This document shows, piece after piece, positions 17,047-25,802 of a DNA stretch of 64,000 bases. The DNA is from Clostridia bacterium (GTDB taxonomy: Bacteria; Bacillota; Clostridia; Oscillospirales; CAG-272). The first letter of the stretch is position 1. Each line of letters opens with the position of its first letter. Made by a program: the position numbers and the translations under genes. The stretch is taken from NCBI GenBank assembly GCA_017501245.1, contig JAFVXI010000013.1, positions 271,889 to 335,888 on the forward strand, in the 5' to 3' direction. The notes beneath the pieces were generated by a model, which had not been told where the DNA came from, searched no databases, and was given only the letters and a program-made list of their open reading frames with translations.

Positions 17047-17787
17047 TTAATGCGCCTTATTGTAAAGATATATGTACTTTTCGAGATATCTCTTGCCGAA
17101 TTCACGAAGTGATACCGAGTTGAAGTGTATTCCGTCCTCCTTAAGCTCAAGACCGTCGGCGGGAGCCACCGCAAAGGCGGGAAGCTCGTCCTCAAGCTCG
17201 TGGAGGATGCGGTTGATCGTAGGCCAGGTCCTGGAGCAATACCAGTTGGGCGTTATCGTGTGTGCAAGCTCACCTGCGATAATGGGGAGCTCAGGGTCGC
17301 CGAGGGCTGCTCTCAGCTCGGTGAAGAAGATCTTCAGATTTTTCTTATATTCTATGGGATCCGTTTCGCTGTCGCTCTCTCCCTGATGCCAGATGATCGC
17401 GCCTATATCGGAGGTGCGCTTTGCAAGCCCGCACATCATTACTGCGTGGTCGTAGATGATCTCGCCGGGCATCCACTGGCTGAGCGCCGTTCCGCCGTCT
17501 GCACAGGGGATAACTCCGACCTCCCTGTCGAGAAACTCCGCAAGCCCGTCCATAAAGCTTCCGGCAAGGCTGACGCCGCTGGGATATCTGATGCCTGAAA
17601 TGGGTCTGTCGGTGTTGATGGGGTCACGCATAGCCTGCCATCTGCCCATCCTCAGCATAAAGCAGCGGGGATTCTTTATCTCGGGCACCTCGCCGAGATT
17701 TCCTCTTCCCGCCATATTGGACTGTCCGATCATCAGGACAGAAACTATTTTATTATCCTTGTTTAATCCGTCGTTGATGCTTGCCAT
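17047..17787 (-). CDS. SASA-type carbohydrate esterase (sialate O-acetylesterase family), cytosolic
   Basis: A 246-residue SGNH-fold esterase. Block I is MIGQSNMAGRGN with nucleophile S23; WHQGESDSETDP is the SASA family block with the conserved WHQGE; the catalytic histidine is in EDGIHFNSVSLREFG. No signal peptide, so it acts on imported substrates, removing O-acetyl groups from sugars such as sialic acids or xylo-oligosaccharides. Start at 17787 is set by TTAAGGAG. It lies 4 bases past the stop of the LDH2 dehydrogenase gene and belongs to that operon, which faces an AraC-type activator. Confidence 0.85.
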   Translation of the reverse strand: MASINDGLNKDNKIVSVLMIGQSNMAGRGNLGEVPEIKNPRCFMLRMGRWQAMRDPINTDRPISGIRYPSGVSLAGSFMDGLAEFLDREVGVIPCADGGTALSQWMPGEIIYDHAVMMCGLAKRTSDIGAIIWHQGESDSETDPIEYKKNLKIFFTELRAALGDPELPIIAGELAHTITPNWYCSRTWPTINRILHELEDELPAFAVAPADGLELKEDGIHFNSVSLREFGKRYLEKYIYLYNKAH

Positions 17788-17791
17788 TTTT

Positions 17792-18823
17792 TTACTCCTT
17801 AATAAGTGCGTCAAGTGCTGCGAGCGAGTCGTCGTCCACCTCAACGAAGCCCGTCCTCAGGCACTCCGCCTTTTTGATTTTTTCCTTTTCACCGGGGTAG
17901 AGGATCTCGGTTGCTCCGTTTGCGAGCTTCGACGCCTTCATCTGGTCGATGAGCTCCTCTGCTCTATTTGCAAAGCCGTCCTCGCCGGTCATAGCCTTGG
18001 GGTCGATAGCCATGAGGAAGTGGCCGACGTTTCCGCCGTCCTCCTTGGGCGTTCTGTTCCATGCGGAGACCTCGTGCGTCATTCCCGAGCAGCCGAGGCA
18101 GGCTGTGAGCAGCTCTACCATGAGTGCAAGGCCGTATCCCTTGTAGCCGCCGAAGGGGATGAGAACGCCGCCTGCGAGATAGTCTGCGGGGTTGTTGGTG
18201 GGCTCGCCGCAGCTATTGATGAGCCAGCCATCGGGGAGGGTGAGTCCTTTCTTGTTCATGTCTATGATCTTCATATCAGAGGTTGCGCTGATGGCGATAT
18301 CGTAAAGAACGGTGCCATACTTGCCTGCGGGTGTAGCGTATGCGAAGGGGTTGTTTCCGAGCCTCTTTTCGCAGCTGCCGGTGGGTGCGAGCATGGGGTT
18401 TCCGTTACTCATCGTCATACCGATCAGACCCTCCTCGGCCGCCATGTTAGCGTAGTAGCCAACGGCTCCGAGGTGGTGGCTCGCTTTAACAGAAACGATG
18501 CCGATGCCGCATTCCTTAGCCTTTTTGATTGCTATCTTCATAGCCGCCTTAGCGATCGGAATTCCGAGGCCGCCGTGTCCGCTCACGTGTGCCATGGTGG
18601 GGGTCTCGGAGAGGATATCCAGATCGGCGGTGGGCTTGATGCCGCCCTCTCTTATGCACCTTACGTAGTTGGGCACACGGATGATACCGTGAGTGAAAAC
18701 GCCCTTCATCTCGGTGTCAACAAGCACCTCTGCCATCGTGTCTGCGATCTCCTCGGATACGCCCACACCGAGAAATGCGCGCCTTACCTTGTCGGTTAAT
18801 TCCTGTACGTTTACTCTTGACAT
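17792..18823 (-). CDS. LDH2 family malate/L-lactate/ketogulonate-type NAD(P) dehydrogenase
   Basis: A 343-residue member of the LDH2/AllD/DlgD family: FTHGIIRVPNYV near residue 45 with the catalytic histidine, SVKASHHLGAVGYYA, TMSNGNPMLAPTGSCEKRLGNNPFAYATPAG, and GYKGYGLALMVELL. The family reduces 2-oxoacids (2,3-diketogulonate, oxaloacetate, ureidoglycolate, piperideine carboxylate) with NAD(P)H; it is unrelated to classic LDH. Operon partnership with a sugar esterase and divergence from an AraC regulator suggest a sugar-acid substrate, which is inference. Ribosome binding site GAGGAG. Confidence 0.9.
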   Translation of the reverse strand: MSRVNVQELTDKVRRAFLGVGVSEEIADTMAEVLVDTEMKGVFTHGIIRVPNYVRCIREGGIKPTADLDILSETPTMAHVSGHGGLGIPIAKAAMKIAIKKAKECGIGIVSVKASHHLGAVGYYANMAAEEGLIGMTMSNGNPMLAPTGSCEKRLGNNPFAYATPAGKYGTVLYDIAISATSDMKIIDMNKKGLTLPDGWLINSCGEPTNNPADYLAGGVLIPFGGYKGYGLALMVELLTACLGCSGMTHEVSAWNRTPKEDGGNVGHFLMAIDPKAMTGEDGFANRAEELIDQMKASKLANGATEILYPGEKEKIKKAECLRTGFVEVDDDSLAALDALIKE

Positions 18824-18836
18824 TTTTAAGCTCCTC

Positions 18837-18865
18837 TTGATTTGAATGAATTTTTATAGTATACT
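18837..18865 (+). promoter_or_regulatory. promoter of the AraC regulator in a divergent control region
   Basis: TTGATT, 17-base spacer, TATACT. The -10 overlaps the palindrome TAGTATACTA, and TTTGAA/TTCAAA arms flank it (18842-18847 and 18868-18873), so this 72-base gap probably holds operators for both divergent genes. Confidence 0.65.
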
Positions 18866-18895
18866 AGTTCAAAAACACAGTTACGGAGGTGGGGG

Positions 18896-19705
18896 ATGAA
18901 GTTTATCCTCAAATCCGCCGATATATGGCAGACTGACGGCGCAAGCACCGTCCACAGGCATAAGCACGCCGAGCTATTCGTCTCACTTGAGGGAAGAGCG
19001 ACGGAGATCGTAAACGGAGTAGAAAGCAACACCGGCCCCCTTGAGGTCTTCGTTCTCGGTGATGACGTCAGCCACGCAAAGGCGGTCAGCGCCCATTACA
19101 GATATTGCATCTTCAAATTCGATATGGAGCTGCTTGAGCGTGCCGTCTCCGAGCGGGTGAGGACGTCCGAGGGCTTCCAGTATCTCTTTATGATAGACCC
19201 TGGGCTTCGCCGCGAGGGTGAGCATCGCTCAAATCTCTCTATCGACCTTGAGCTTGCCGAGTTTGCCGAGCTTACCGCCGGGATCATCATCAGCGAGGGG
19301 GAGGGCGAGCTGTCGGATCGGCTCTTCGTTTCGTTAGTCGAGCTGATCAGCTTGCGCGCCGGCACTCTCAGACAGGGCTCGGATTCAGCCTCGCTGATCA
19401 GAGACAGCGTCTATTATATGAACACTCACTTTGCCGACGACGTCAGGGTCAGCGAGCTTGCCGCAAGATCCGGCTACTCCGAGCGCCACTTCTCAAGAAC
19501 GTTCAAGAGAATGATGGGCGTCTCTCCGAATGAATACCTCTCCGAGCTACGGCTTCAGCGTGCCGCCGCAATGCTCTGCGAGGGCTCGCTCAGCGTAACC
19601 GAAATAGCCGAGCGCGTCGGCATATCCGACAACAGCCTTTTATGTAAGGCGTTCCGTCGCCGCTTCGGTATGACGCCGACCGAATACAGACGTCAAAGAG
19701 AATAG
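18896..19705 (+). CDS. AraC family transcriptional regulator
   Basis: A 269-residue regulator. The N-terminal half is a cupin-like sensor (HRHKHAELFVSLEGRATEIVNG, then VFVLGDDVSHAK); the C-terminal 100 residues are the double helix-turn-helix of AraC/XylS: YMNTHFADDVRVSELAARSGYSERHFSRTFKRMMGVSPNEYLSELRLQRAAAMLCE and SVTEIAERVGISDNSLLCKAFRRRFGMTPTEYRRQR. It is transcribed away from the LDH2/esterase operon, which it most likely controls in response to a sugar or sugar acid. Ribosome binding site GGAGG lies 5 bases before the ATG. Confidence 0.92.
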   Translation: MKFILKSADIWQTDGASTVHRHKHAELFVSLEGRATEIVNGVESNTGPLEVFVLGDDVSHAKAVSAHYRYCIFKFDMELLERAVSERVRTSEGFQYLFMIDPGLRREGEHRSNLSIDLELAEFAELTAGIIISEGEGELSDRLFVSLVELISLRAGTLRQGSDSASLIRDSVYYMNTHFADDVRVSELAARSGYSERHFSRTFKRMMGVSPNEYLSELRLQRAAAMLCEGSLSVTEIAERVGISDNSLLCKAFRRRFGMTPTEYRRQRE

Positions 19706-19795
19706 TCCTCCGTGACTATATTATATCAAGATGGTTGTCCTATATCAATTATAAATCGGACAAATGTTTGTATTTTTCGGACATATATTACTATT

Positions 19796-19832
19796 GATCG
19801 CTCGGCTGTTATACTATGCCGAGCGATCTTTG
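19796..19832 (+). terminator. rho-independent terminator of the AraC gene
   Basis: GATCGCTCGGC/GCCGAGCGATC stem with an 11-base loop, then CTTTGCTTT. Ahead of it, 19732-19763 has TTGTCC/GGACAA arms of unknown meaning. Confidence 0.75.
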
Positions 19833-19893
19833 CTTTGGCTCCGGCGTGGAGGCGGAGCGCTTTTTATTTTTTTGGCTTGGAGCAGTGAGGACT

Positions 19894-22770
19894 TCAGATC
19901 TCCAGGATCTCGTCAAGCCCCATATCCGCCAGCCGCTCTCTCGGACCGACGACCGCCGCAGTTGCACTCTTTAACACCTCGTCGAGCAGATGCGAAAGCT
20001 CTGTAAGCCCCTCCTTGGTCGTGGCAATACACTCTCTGCGGTGCTTCAGCGTGTCGGCGTGGCTCTTTCCGGAGAGGTAGAGGACGGTTGCCGCACTGCC
20101 GTCGGAGGCAGGGGTTGTGACCGGCTCGGATGCGCCGATAGTGCCGATTATATATCCCGTCAGGTCGAGATCCCCCTCGGAGAGCCTCTCCCTCAGCAGC
20201 TCGGGCGCTGTTTTATATACCTCAATGCTCCTCTTCGGCGAGGGGTCTCGGTAGGAGTAGAAGGCGGTGAGCCCGCTGTTTGCTCTCGAAATAAAGCCCG
20301 TGCCGTAGGCGCCGCCCTCAACTCTGACCTTTTCCCAAAGCAATTCAAAGTCCATGATCGTCGCCATCGTAGACCACGCTCCGTTGTGAGAGGTGGCACC
20401 CGTGTCAAATAAATCGCCGCATAACACAGCGTATGAAACCATAGACGGTATGGCGATGCCCTCGTTTTTGCGAGGCAGGGGCGCAACCCTCGACGCCTCG
20501 GTCGGCTTGCCCGACGGGCAGAAATCAACGAAGGAGGTGAGCCTCTCTCCGTCGGCTCGTCCGGTGTAGGAGAGAGAAAGCCTCTCCTTAACGAAGATCC
20601 TTTCTGCCGCCGCCTTCATTTTTTCGATGAGATATGCAAGCTCCTCGTCCGTGTCATCCTTGTGGCTCTTTAACCAGCGGTAGAAGGAGTAGCCGGCAGA
20701 GTATTCCTTAATGGCGTGAACGCCCGAATACCTAGCCGCAGCCCTCGTTATTGCTATCGAATGACCGTTTTCCTTTATCAGATCCGAATAGAGATCGGTG
20801 TACTGAACGAGAGAGCGCCTGAGAGCGGCGATATTATCTAAAACGATATCGTACAAATATTCTCTTGCAAGCTCTCTTGCCGCCTCAAGATTGCTATCTA
20901 GGGCCGAAAGCTTTACGATAAGATAAAGTCTTGCCTCGTCGCCATTCTTCAGCGCTGTCGGCAGAATTGAAATAGCGCCGAGCTTGGATTTTGAGCGGCG
21001 GCGGAAGTCGTTTGCCGAGCCGAGCCTCGTGTCGAGGTTGGGGTAGAGCATACCCATAAGCGAGATCAGAGAGATCTCGTCCTCGTCGGCATCCGATGCG
21101 TCAAAATACATTTCAAGATAGCTGATGCCTCCGGTGCTAATCGGGTGTAAAATCAGCTCAGAACCCTCGTATTTGTCAACAATGGTTGGCGTTTCGGCAG
21201 GCTCATCGCCGAGATCGTCAAGTGTGAGGCGCGGGATCGTTGCAAGAGCCTCGGGTGTGTCGGGCGCTGCCTGCCATGCCTTGAAGGCGTCGGTCGAGGC
21301 TTGATAATTCTTCAATGCCCTGTCGGCGTCCTCACCCAGCGCCTCTTTGAGCCTCGCCTCAACCCTTGTCGCTCTCTCTGCCTCTGCGCTCTTGCTTGGT
21401 GTGAGGATGAGCGTTGCACGGGGTGACGTGATAACGCCTTTAAGCGTGTCCTCAAGGTAGCTGCCGTCAAGAGCCTCGGTCATAAGCCTGCTTGACGCAT
21501 CGTGGTCGAGCGCCTGGGCGGGATGCATGCCGTAGAGCCAGATATCGTTTATTGCGGACATATACACGACGCCCTTTGGGGTCGAGCCGTAGTCCGCCTC
21601 CCTTGCCTTGAACTCCATTCTGTCCTTCGAAGCACGCACGAGCTCGCGGTCGATCCCGCCACCCAGCAGCTCGCTTATACATCTGTCATAGTGGGCGATG
21701 AGCGCATCCTCTAAGCCGGCCTTAACGCCCCTGAACTCCACGTTCAGCGTACACCATCTGGTGCCGGGCATAAAGTAAAAATATGCGTTGTCGCAGAGTC
21801 CTGCCGAGAGGATGGCCTTTTTGAGGGGCGCCTCGTTTGAGTCGGCTACGGCGTCGGTTATCATAGCGAGCGCACCGACCGCCTTCTGGTCGTAGCATTC
21901 GCCGGCAACGTAGGAGAGGTAAAGGCGTATGCCGCCATCCTCATCCTCACCGTCAGCAGCCTCGTAGCTCACTCTCATCGGCTCTGTTATAACCTCGCCG
22001 CCTCTCTCTACCTTGTATTCGACCTCGCGCTTATCGTATTCCGAAAGGTAGGAATCGAGCAGGGGCAGGATCTCGTCGAGCTTGGGCTCTCCGTCGAGGA
22101 ACATATACGCACCCGAAGGGTGATAATGCGCTCTGTGCGCCTCTACGAAGCCATCGTAGGAGAGGTCGGGTATATAGTCGGGGTTTCCGCCCGAGTCGTA
22201 GGAGTAGGTTCCGCCGGGGAAGAGAAGTCGTGAGTTGTGATATGCCGCTATCGAGTCTGCGGAGGAGTAAACGCCCTTCATCTCGCTGTAAACGACGCCG
22301 TTGTAGCTGAGCTCTTTGCCGTCACTCTCGTATCTCCAGCCCTCCTGGCGGAAGACGTTCTCGCATTCGACGGCACGTGGATGAAGCACGGCGTCCATAT
22401 ATACGTCGACGAGATTATAAAAATCCTTGTCGTTTCCGGACGCTACGGGGTATGCCGTCTTGTCCGAATAGGTCATAGCGTTGAGAAAGGTGTTGAGCGA
22501 GCCCTTGAGAAGCTCGGTAAAGGGCTCCTTCGTCGGAAATTTCCTCGATCCGCACAGAACGGAATGCTCGAGGATGTGGAAAACGCCGGTGTCGTCGGTC
22601 GGCGGCGTGCCGAAGGTTATCGCAAAGGTCCTCGAGCGGTCCTTTCTCTCGAGGTAGCATAGCCTTGCGCCCGACCTCTCGTGCGTCAAGAGATTCATAG
22701 TTGCATCTATGGCATCAATTTTTGTCACGTCCGTGACACGGAAGCCGTAATATATCTCGTTTATCTTCAT
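19894..22770 (-). CDS. M16C metallopeptidase (presequence-protease type)
   Basis: A 958-residue insulinase-fold peptidase, the full PreP/Cym1 length. The inverted zinc motif HILEH is at residues 65-69, with the distal glutamate in ENVFRQEGWRYE, and LNAMTYSDKTAYPVAS is the conserved segment after it. The second half carries the catalytically silent M16 pair (GGAYGTGFISRANSGLTAFYSYRDP near residue 845). No signal peptide: these enzymes degrade short peptides inside the cell. Its ATG overlaps the TGA of the upstream hydrolase gene (ATGA), so translation is coupled; GAAGGAGG lies in the end of that gene. An earlier in-frame start is disfavoured. Confidence 0.93.
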   Translation of the reverse strand: MKINEIYYGFRVTDVTKIDAIDATMNLLTHERSGARLCYLERKDRSRTFAITFGTPPTDDTGVFHILEHSVLCGSRKFPTKEPFTELLKGSLNTFLNAMTYSDKTAYPVASGNDKDFYNLVDVYMDAVLHPRAVECENVFRQEGWRYESDGKELSYNGVVYSEMKGVYSSADSIAAYHNSRLLFPGGTYSYDSGGNPDYIPDLSYDGFVEAHRAHYHPSGAYMFLDGEPKLDEILPLLDSYLSEYDKREVEYKVERGGEVITEPMRVSYEAADGEDEDGGIRLYLSYVAGECYDQKAVGALAMITDAVADSNEAPLKKAILSAGLCDNAYFYFMPGTRWCTLNVEFRGVKAGLEDALIAHYDRCISELLGGGIDRELVRASKDRMEFKAREADYGSTPKGVVYMSAINDIWLYGMHPAQALDHDASSRLMTEALDGSYLEDTLKGVITSPRATLILTPSKSAEAERATRVEARLKEALGEDADRALKNYQASTDAFKAWQAAPDTPEALATIPRLTLDDLGDEPAETPTIVDKYEGSELILHPISTGGISYLEMYFDASDADEDEISLISLMGMLYPNLDTRLGSANDFRRRSKSKLGAISILPTALKNGDEARLYLIVKLSALDSNLEAARELAREYLYDIVLDNIAALRRSLVQYTDLYSDLIKENGHSIAITRAAARYSGVHAIKEYSAGYSFYRWLKSHKDDTDEELAYLIEKMKAAAERIFVKERLSLSYTGRADGERLTSFVDFCPSGKPTEASRVAPLPRKNEGIAIPSMVSYAVLCGDLFDTGATSHNGAWSTMATIMDFELLWEKVRVEGGAYGTGFISRANSGLTAFYSYRDPSPKRSIEVYKTAPELLRERLSEGDLDLTGYIIGTIGASEPVTTPASDGSAATVLYLSGKSHADTLKHRRECIATTKEGLTELSHLLDEVLKSATAAVVGPRERLADMGLDEILEI

Positions 22771-23756
22771 TCGTTTCCTCCTTCGGTTCGGGAGAAGTGT
22801 TTTATATGTTTTTTGAGGAAAATATCCCTCTTTTCGACGTAGCTGTCGTAGTTCGTAATAAAGGAGAGGCAATGCTCGGCGCCCGGAAACGTCATCAGCG
22901 TGCAGTCGACGCCTGCCTCGAGCGCCGCCCTGTGAAGCTCTCTTGACATCTTTTGGGGGACGAGGGTGTCCGCCTCGCCGTGAGCGATAAGGATGGGGAT
23001 CCCCGAATGCTTTATCGCCTCGATCCCGCTCACCGCCTCGAGGTCAAATCCGCCAAAGATGCGTGCGCCGAGCCTGATAAAGGGGTAGACGAGTGCGGGC
23101 GGATAGCCACGTTGCTTCGCAACCGAAAGGATTATATCCTTTGGCTTTGAATAAGGGCAGTCCGAGATGATGCATTTTACGGTTTTCGGCAGGTCTAGCT
23201 CTGCTGCCATCAGCACGCTTGCGCCGCCCATCGAGGTTCCGATCAGTATGATCTCGGCGTCCTCTCCCAGCCGATCGGTGAGATAGCTCGCCCAGTCTCT
23301 GATGTCGTAGCGCTCGAGGATGCCGAAGGTTATCGTTTCTCCCTCGGATTCGCCGTGCGCGCGCTGATAGATGAGCAGGAGATTATGCCCGAGCCTGAGG
23401 GCGTCCAGACCTCCGCCCGCCCCGTCGCGCAGAGGAGAGCTTTTATATCCGTGGCAGATAAGGTGTATCGGCGCACCGTCCGACCTGTGGTAATACCTTC
23501 CGTAGAGCCTCACGCCGTCACGGGCTATGATGGAAACGGGCTCGAACGGCTCCTCGGATATCCTACCGACCATACGGATGACGGTGTCCTTATGCACTGC
23601 GTATGCGGGCTTATCAAGCCCATAGAGCGGGTCGTAGTCCCTTCTCTTGCGCTTGAATATCATTTTGTAGGTGGCGTAAGAGGCGATGAGAATAAAGGCA
23701 AGGAAGAGAATAAGCAGCGAGATAACTATTATCGTAATTGTTAGCGGCAGCGGCAT
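22767..23756 (-). CDS. membrane-anchored alpha/beta hydrolase
   Basis: A 329-residue protein. One N-terminal transmembrane helix (residues 4-33) anchors it, followed by a basic KRKRR stop. The hydrolase core has the oxyanion-hole LICHGYKSS, the nucleophile elbow GTSMGGAS (S175), the acid in IAHGEADTLVP and the histidine in GAEHCLSF. This resembles the YqkD/BAAT-like family of Firmicutes serine hydrolases; substrate unknown. AAAAAGGAGGAG sets the start at 23756, and a consensus promoter precedes it. The gene overlaps the M16 peptidase by four bases. Confidence 0.88.
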   Translation of the reverse strand: MPLPLTITIIVISLLILFLAFILIASYATYKMIFKRKRRDYDPLYGLDKPAYAVHKDTVIRMVGRISEEPFEPVSIIARDGVRLYGRYYHRSDGAPIHLICHGYKSSPLRDGAGGGLDALRLGHNLLLIYQRAHGESEGETITFGILERYDIRDWASYLTDRLGEDAEIILIGTSMGGASVLMAAELDLPKTVKCIISDCPYSKPKDIILSVAKQRGYPPALVYPFIRLGARIFGGFDLEAVSGIEAIKHSGIPILIAHGEADTLVPQKMSRELHRAALEAGVDCTLMTFPGAEHCLSFITNYDSYVEKRDIFLKKHIKHFSRTEGGNE

Positions 23757-23831
23757 AAATAACTCCTCCTTTTTAAAAATCTTTGCATGTCGGTGAAAAG
23801 CATCCTTTATTTGCGTCAATAATATACGTAA

Positions 23832-23860
23832 ATTATAGCACCAAAGGCGGCTTTAGTCAA
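23832..23860 (-). promoter_or_regulatory. sigma-A type promoter of the hydrolase/M16 operon
   Basis: On the minus strand TTGACT, 17-base spacer, TATAAT. Confidence 0.85.
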
Positions 23861-23948
23861 CGGAAACACCGCAATTGACGCCACGTTTGAGAAAGAAAAA
23901 AAGCTCTTGCGGTCGGCTTTGGAAGACTGATTTCCATAAATTTAGACA

Positions 23949-23969
23949 AATTCTAATATTTCTAGAATT
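23949..23969. promoter_or_regulatory. inverted repeat, candidate PerR/Fur operator
   Basis: AATTCTA and TAGAATT are perfect 7-bp inverted arms separated by 7 bases. The site ends 16 bases ahead of the -35 of the PerR-like gene and may mediate autoregulation. It differs from the classical 7-1-7 box, so the assignment is tentative. Confidence 0.4.
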
Positions 23970-23985
23970 GTTCTTAATTTACCTA

Positions 23986-24014
23986 TTGACAAACCGAAAA
24001 AGTGATAGTATAAT
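23986..24014 (+). promoter_or_regulatory. sigma-A type promoter of the PerR-like gene
   Basis: TTGACA, 17-base spacer, TATAAT; full consensus. Confidence 0.88.
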
Positions 24015-24068
24015 ATAGTCGTGAGTCGGGCGAAACTCTCGTCGGGCTTATTAAGAAAGGAGGCTGTA

Positions 24069-24443
24069 ATGACAAGACAAAGAGCGGTCGTGCTTGAGGT
24101 CATCCGCTCCGATATGTGCCATCACACCGCCGAGGAGATATTTCATCTCGCAAGGCTCCGCCTTCCTTCTATATCGAGGGCAACGGTTTATAACAATCTG
24201 AGGGCTCTCGAGGAGGAGCGCATCATCAGAAGGATCTCCGGCGACGGAGCGGCGGATAGATACGACAATGCATACGAGCCGCACGGGCATATAGTCTGCC
24301 CCGAGTGCGGAGCGGTAAAGGACTTTTTTATGGATGGCTTCGCAGAGGCGCTAAGACGGGCGCTTGGCACGGAGGTCGATTCCTACGAGCTGAAGGCGAG
24401 GGTGGTTTGCGACAGATGCAAGCTGCACTGCGTCGGAAGCTGA
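24069..24443 (+). CDS. Fur family regulator, PerR-like
   Basis: A 124-residue Fur-family repressor. The winged helix comprises TRQRAVVLEVI, HTAEEIFHLARLRLPSISRATVYNNLRALEEERII. The regulatory metal site follows in RYDNAYEPHGHIVC, where the aspartate after RY matches PerR D85 and the HGH pair matches H91/H93; the structural zinc site is CPEC and CDRC. PerR senses peroxide by histidine oxidation. The next gene is rubrerythrin, a classic PerR target in Clostridia, which supports this over Fur or Zur. The N-terminus is short: the ATG at 24069 follows AAAGGAGG, while an extended start would add 16 atypical residues. Confidence 0.85.
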   Translation: MTRQRAVVLEVIRSDMCHHTAEEIFHLARLRLPSISRATVYNNLRALEEERIIRRISGDGAADRYDNAYEPHGHIVCPECGAVKDFFMDGFAEALRRALGTEVDSYELKARVVCDRCKLHCVGS

Positions 24444-24522
24444 ACGGTTCCAATCTCATTCCAACTAACGGGTTTATCAAACGAAAAGCAAACAATTATT
24501 AACATATTAAGGAGAAAAAACA

Positions 24523-25059
24523 ATGAAAGATCTTAAGGGCACCAAAACAGAACAGAATCTTATGGCCGCTTTTGCAGGCGAGTCTCAGGCGAGAAACAAG
24601 TACACCTACTTTGCATCCGTAGCAAAGAAGGAGGGCTATGAGCAGATCGCCGCTATCTTCCACCAGACCGCAGAGAACGAGAAGGAGCACGCTAAGCTCT
24701 GGTTCAAGCACCTCGGCGGCATCAGCACCACCGCAGCAAACCTTCTTGCAGCAGCAGAGGGCGAGAACTACGAGTGGACCGATATGTACGACACATTCGC
24801 TAAGGAGGCAGAGGAAGAGGGCTTCACCGCTATCGCATTCCAGTTCCGTGCAGTTGCAGCGGTTGAGAGATCGCACGAGGAGAGATACAGAGCGCTTCTT
24901 AAGAACGTTGAGATGCAGCAGGTATTCGAGAAGGGCGAGATGACCATGTGGGAGTGCCGTAACTGCGGCCACCTCGTAATGGGTCTCAAGGCTCCTACCG
25001 TTTGCCCCGTTTGCGCACATCCTCAGAGCTTCTTCGAGGTTCGCAAGGAGAACTATTAA
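24523..25059 (+). CDS. rbr: rubrerythrin
   Basis: A 178-residue protein with a four-helix diiron domain ([53 protein letters not shown]) and a C-terminal rubredoxin-like Fe(SCys)4 domain ([10 protein letters not shown] and CPVCAHP). Rubrerythrin is the NADH- or ferredoxin-linked peroxidase that protects anaerobes against hydrogen peroxide, in the cytoplasm. It lies 79 bases downstream of the PerR-like gene with its own AAGGAG ribosome binding site and no obvious promoter between, so it is probably co-transcribed and peroxide-induced. Codon use is strongly biased, as for an abundant protein. Confidence 0.96.
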   Translation: MKDLKGTKTEQNLMAAFAGESQARNKYTYFASVAKKEGYEQIAAIFHQTAENEKEHAKLWFKHLGGISTTAANLLAAAEGENYEWTDMYDTFAKEAEEEGFTAIAFQFRAVAAVERSHEERYRALLKNVEMQQVFEKGEMTMWECRNCGHLVMGLKAPTVCPVCAHPQSFFEVRKENY

Positions 25060-25106
25060 TTCGTAGCCACGTTTAAGTCGGCTTGAAACATCTTAATAAC
25101 ACCCTA

Positions 25107-25145
25107 AGGGCTGAGGGCGCATCGTGCGCTCTCAGCCCTTTTTCG
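25107..25145 (+). terminator. rho-independent terminator of the rubrerythrin gene
   Basis: AAGGGCTGAGGGCGCA pairs with TGCGCTCTCAGCCCTT, then TTTC. Confidence 0.88.
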
Positions 25146-25720
25146 TTTCCTGCCTCCTTGCCAGGGCGCTCTACGCCTGCCTTTCCGTCGATGCGGCGGG
25201 CACTATGCTTATCGGAAAGGGTATAATTCCCCACTTCTGCATCATAAACTCTCATAATACGAGCATAAATCTGCCATTCGTTGGGATATATTGAGCCAAT
25301 TCCCGATATCATTCACCAACTCTAGCGTTTTTTGCCGATTGCTATGCTATACGTTCGGTGTTGATTGGAGGCTTGATCGTCTGCCGGGCGCAATAGCTTC
25401 AAATTACACGCCTTTCGCTAAAGTAAACTTAAGCTCCGAAAGAATAAAATAGGGTCAAATACTCCACGAATAACCCGAAAATGATGCATACTATGAGGTG
25501 CGTTCCCCACAAACGGCTATATATTATCTATTAAACCGCCGCAATATCTCCACACCGTTGCAATTATTGCCGTTTGCCTGTTTGTTCTGCGCACGGACGG
25601 TATAACGCCGTTCGGGGTCACTCCGTAAAATCCGTTTGTTTGTCCTGTCAATATAGCAAAATCAACAAATTTTTCTAAGAAAATTCTAAGCCTCGGGCGG
25701 GATAATTAATCTCCCTTCCA
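25146..25720. other. 575-base gap without recognisable gene
   Basis: No convincing reading frame, tRNA, riboswitch or terminator was found on either strand. The composition is more AT-rich and less regular than the flanks. It may be decayed sequence or hold an unrecognised small RNA. Confidence 0.6.
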
Positions 25721-25749
25721 TTGAAAAGGCGTAATTTGTGTGTTAAAAT
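25721..25749 (+). promoter_or_regulatory. sigma-A type promoter of the secreted esterase/lipoprotein block
   Basis: TTGAAA, 17-base spacer, TAAAAT, about 50 bases ahead of the start at 25803. It probably drives the next three genes. Confidence 0.78.
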
Positions 25750-25802
25750 ATTTACGCGAACAATTATTTTGTTTATATTTTATTATGAAAGGATACTTCA
25801 GT

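Noticed and set aside
25146-25720. A riboswitch or small RNA in the long gap after rubrerythrin
   Set aside because: No consensus (cyclic-di-GMP, 6S, SAM and similar) and no convincing promoter-terminator pair was found; recorded only as an unassigned gap.
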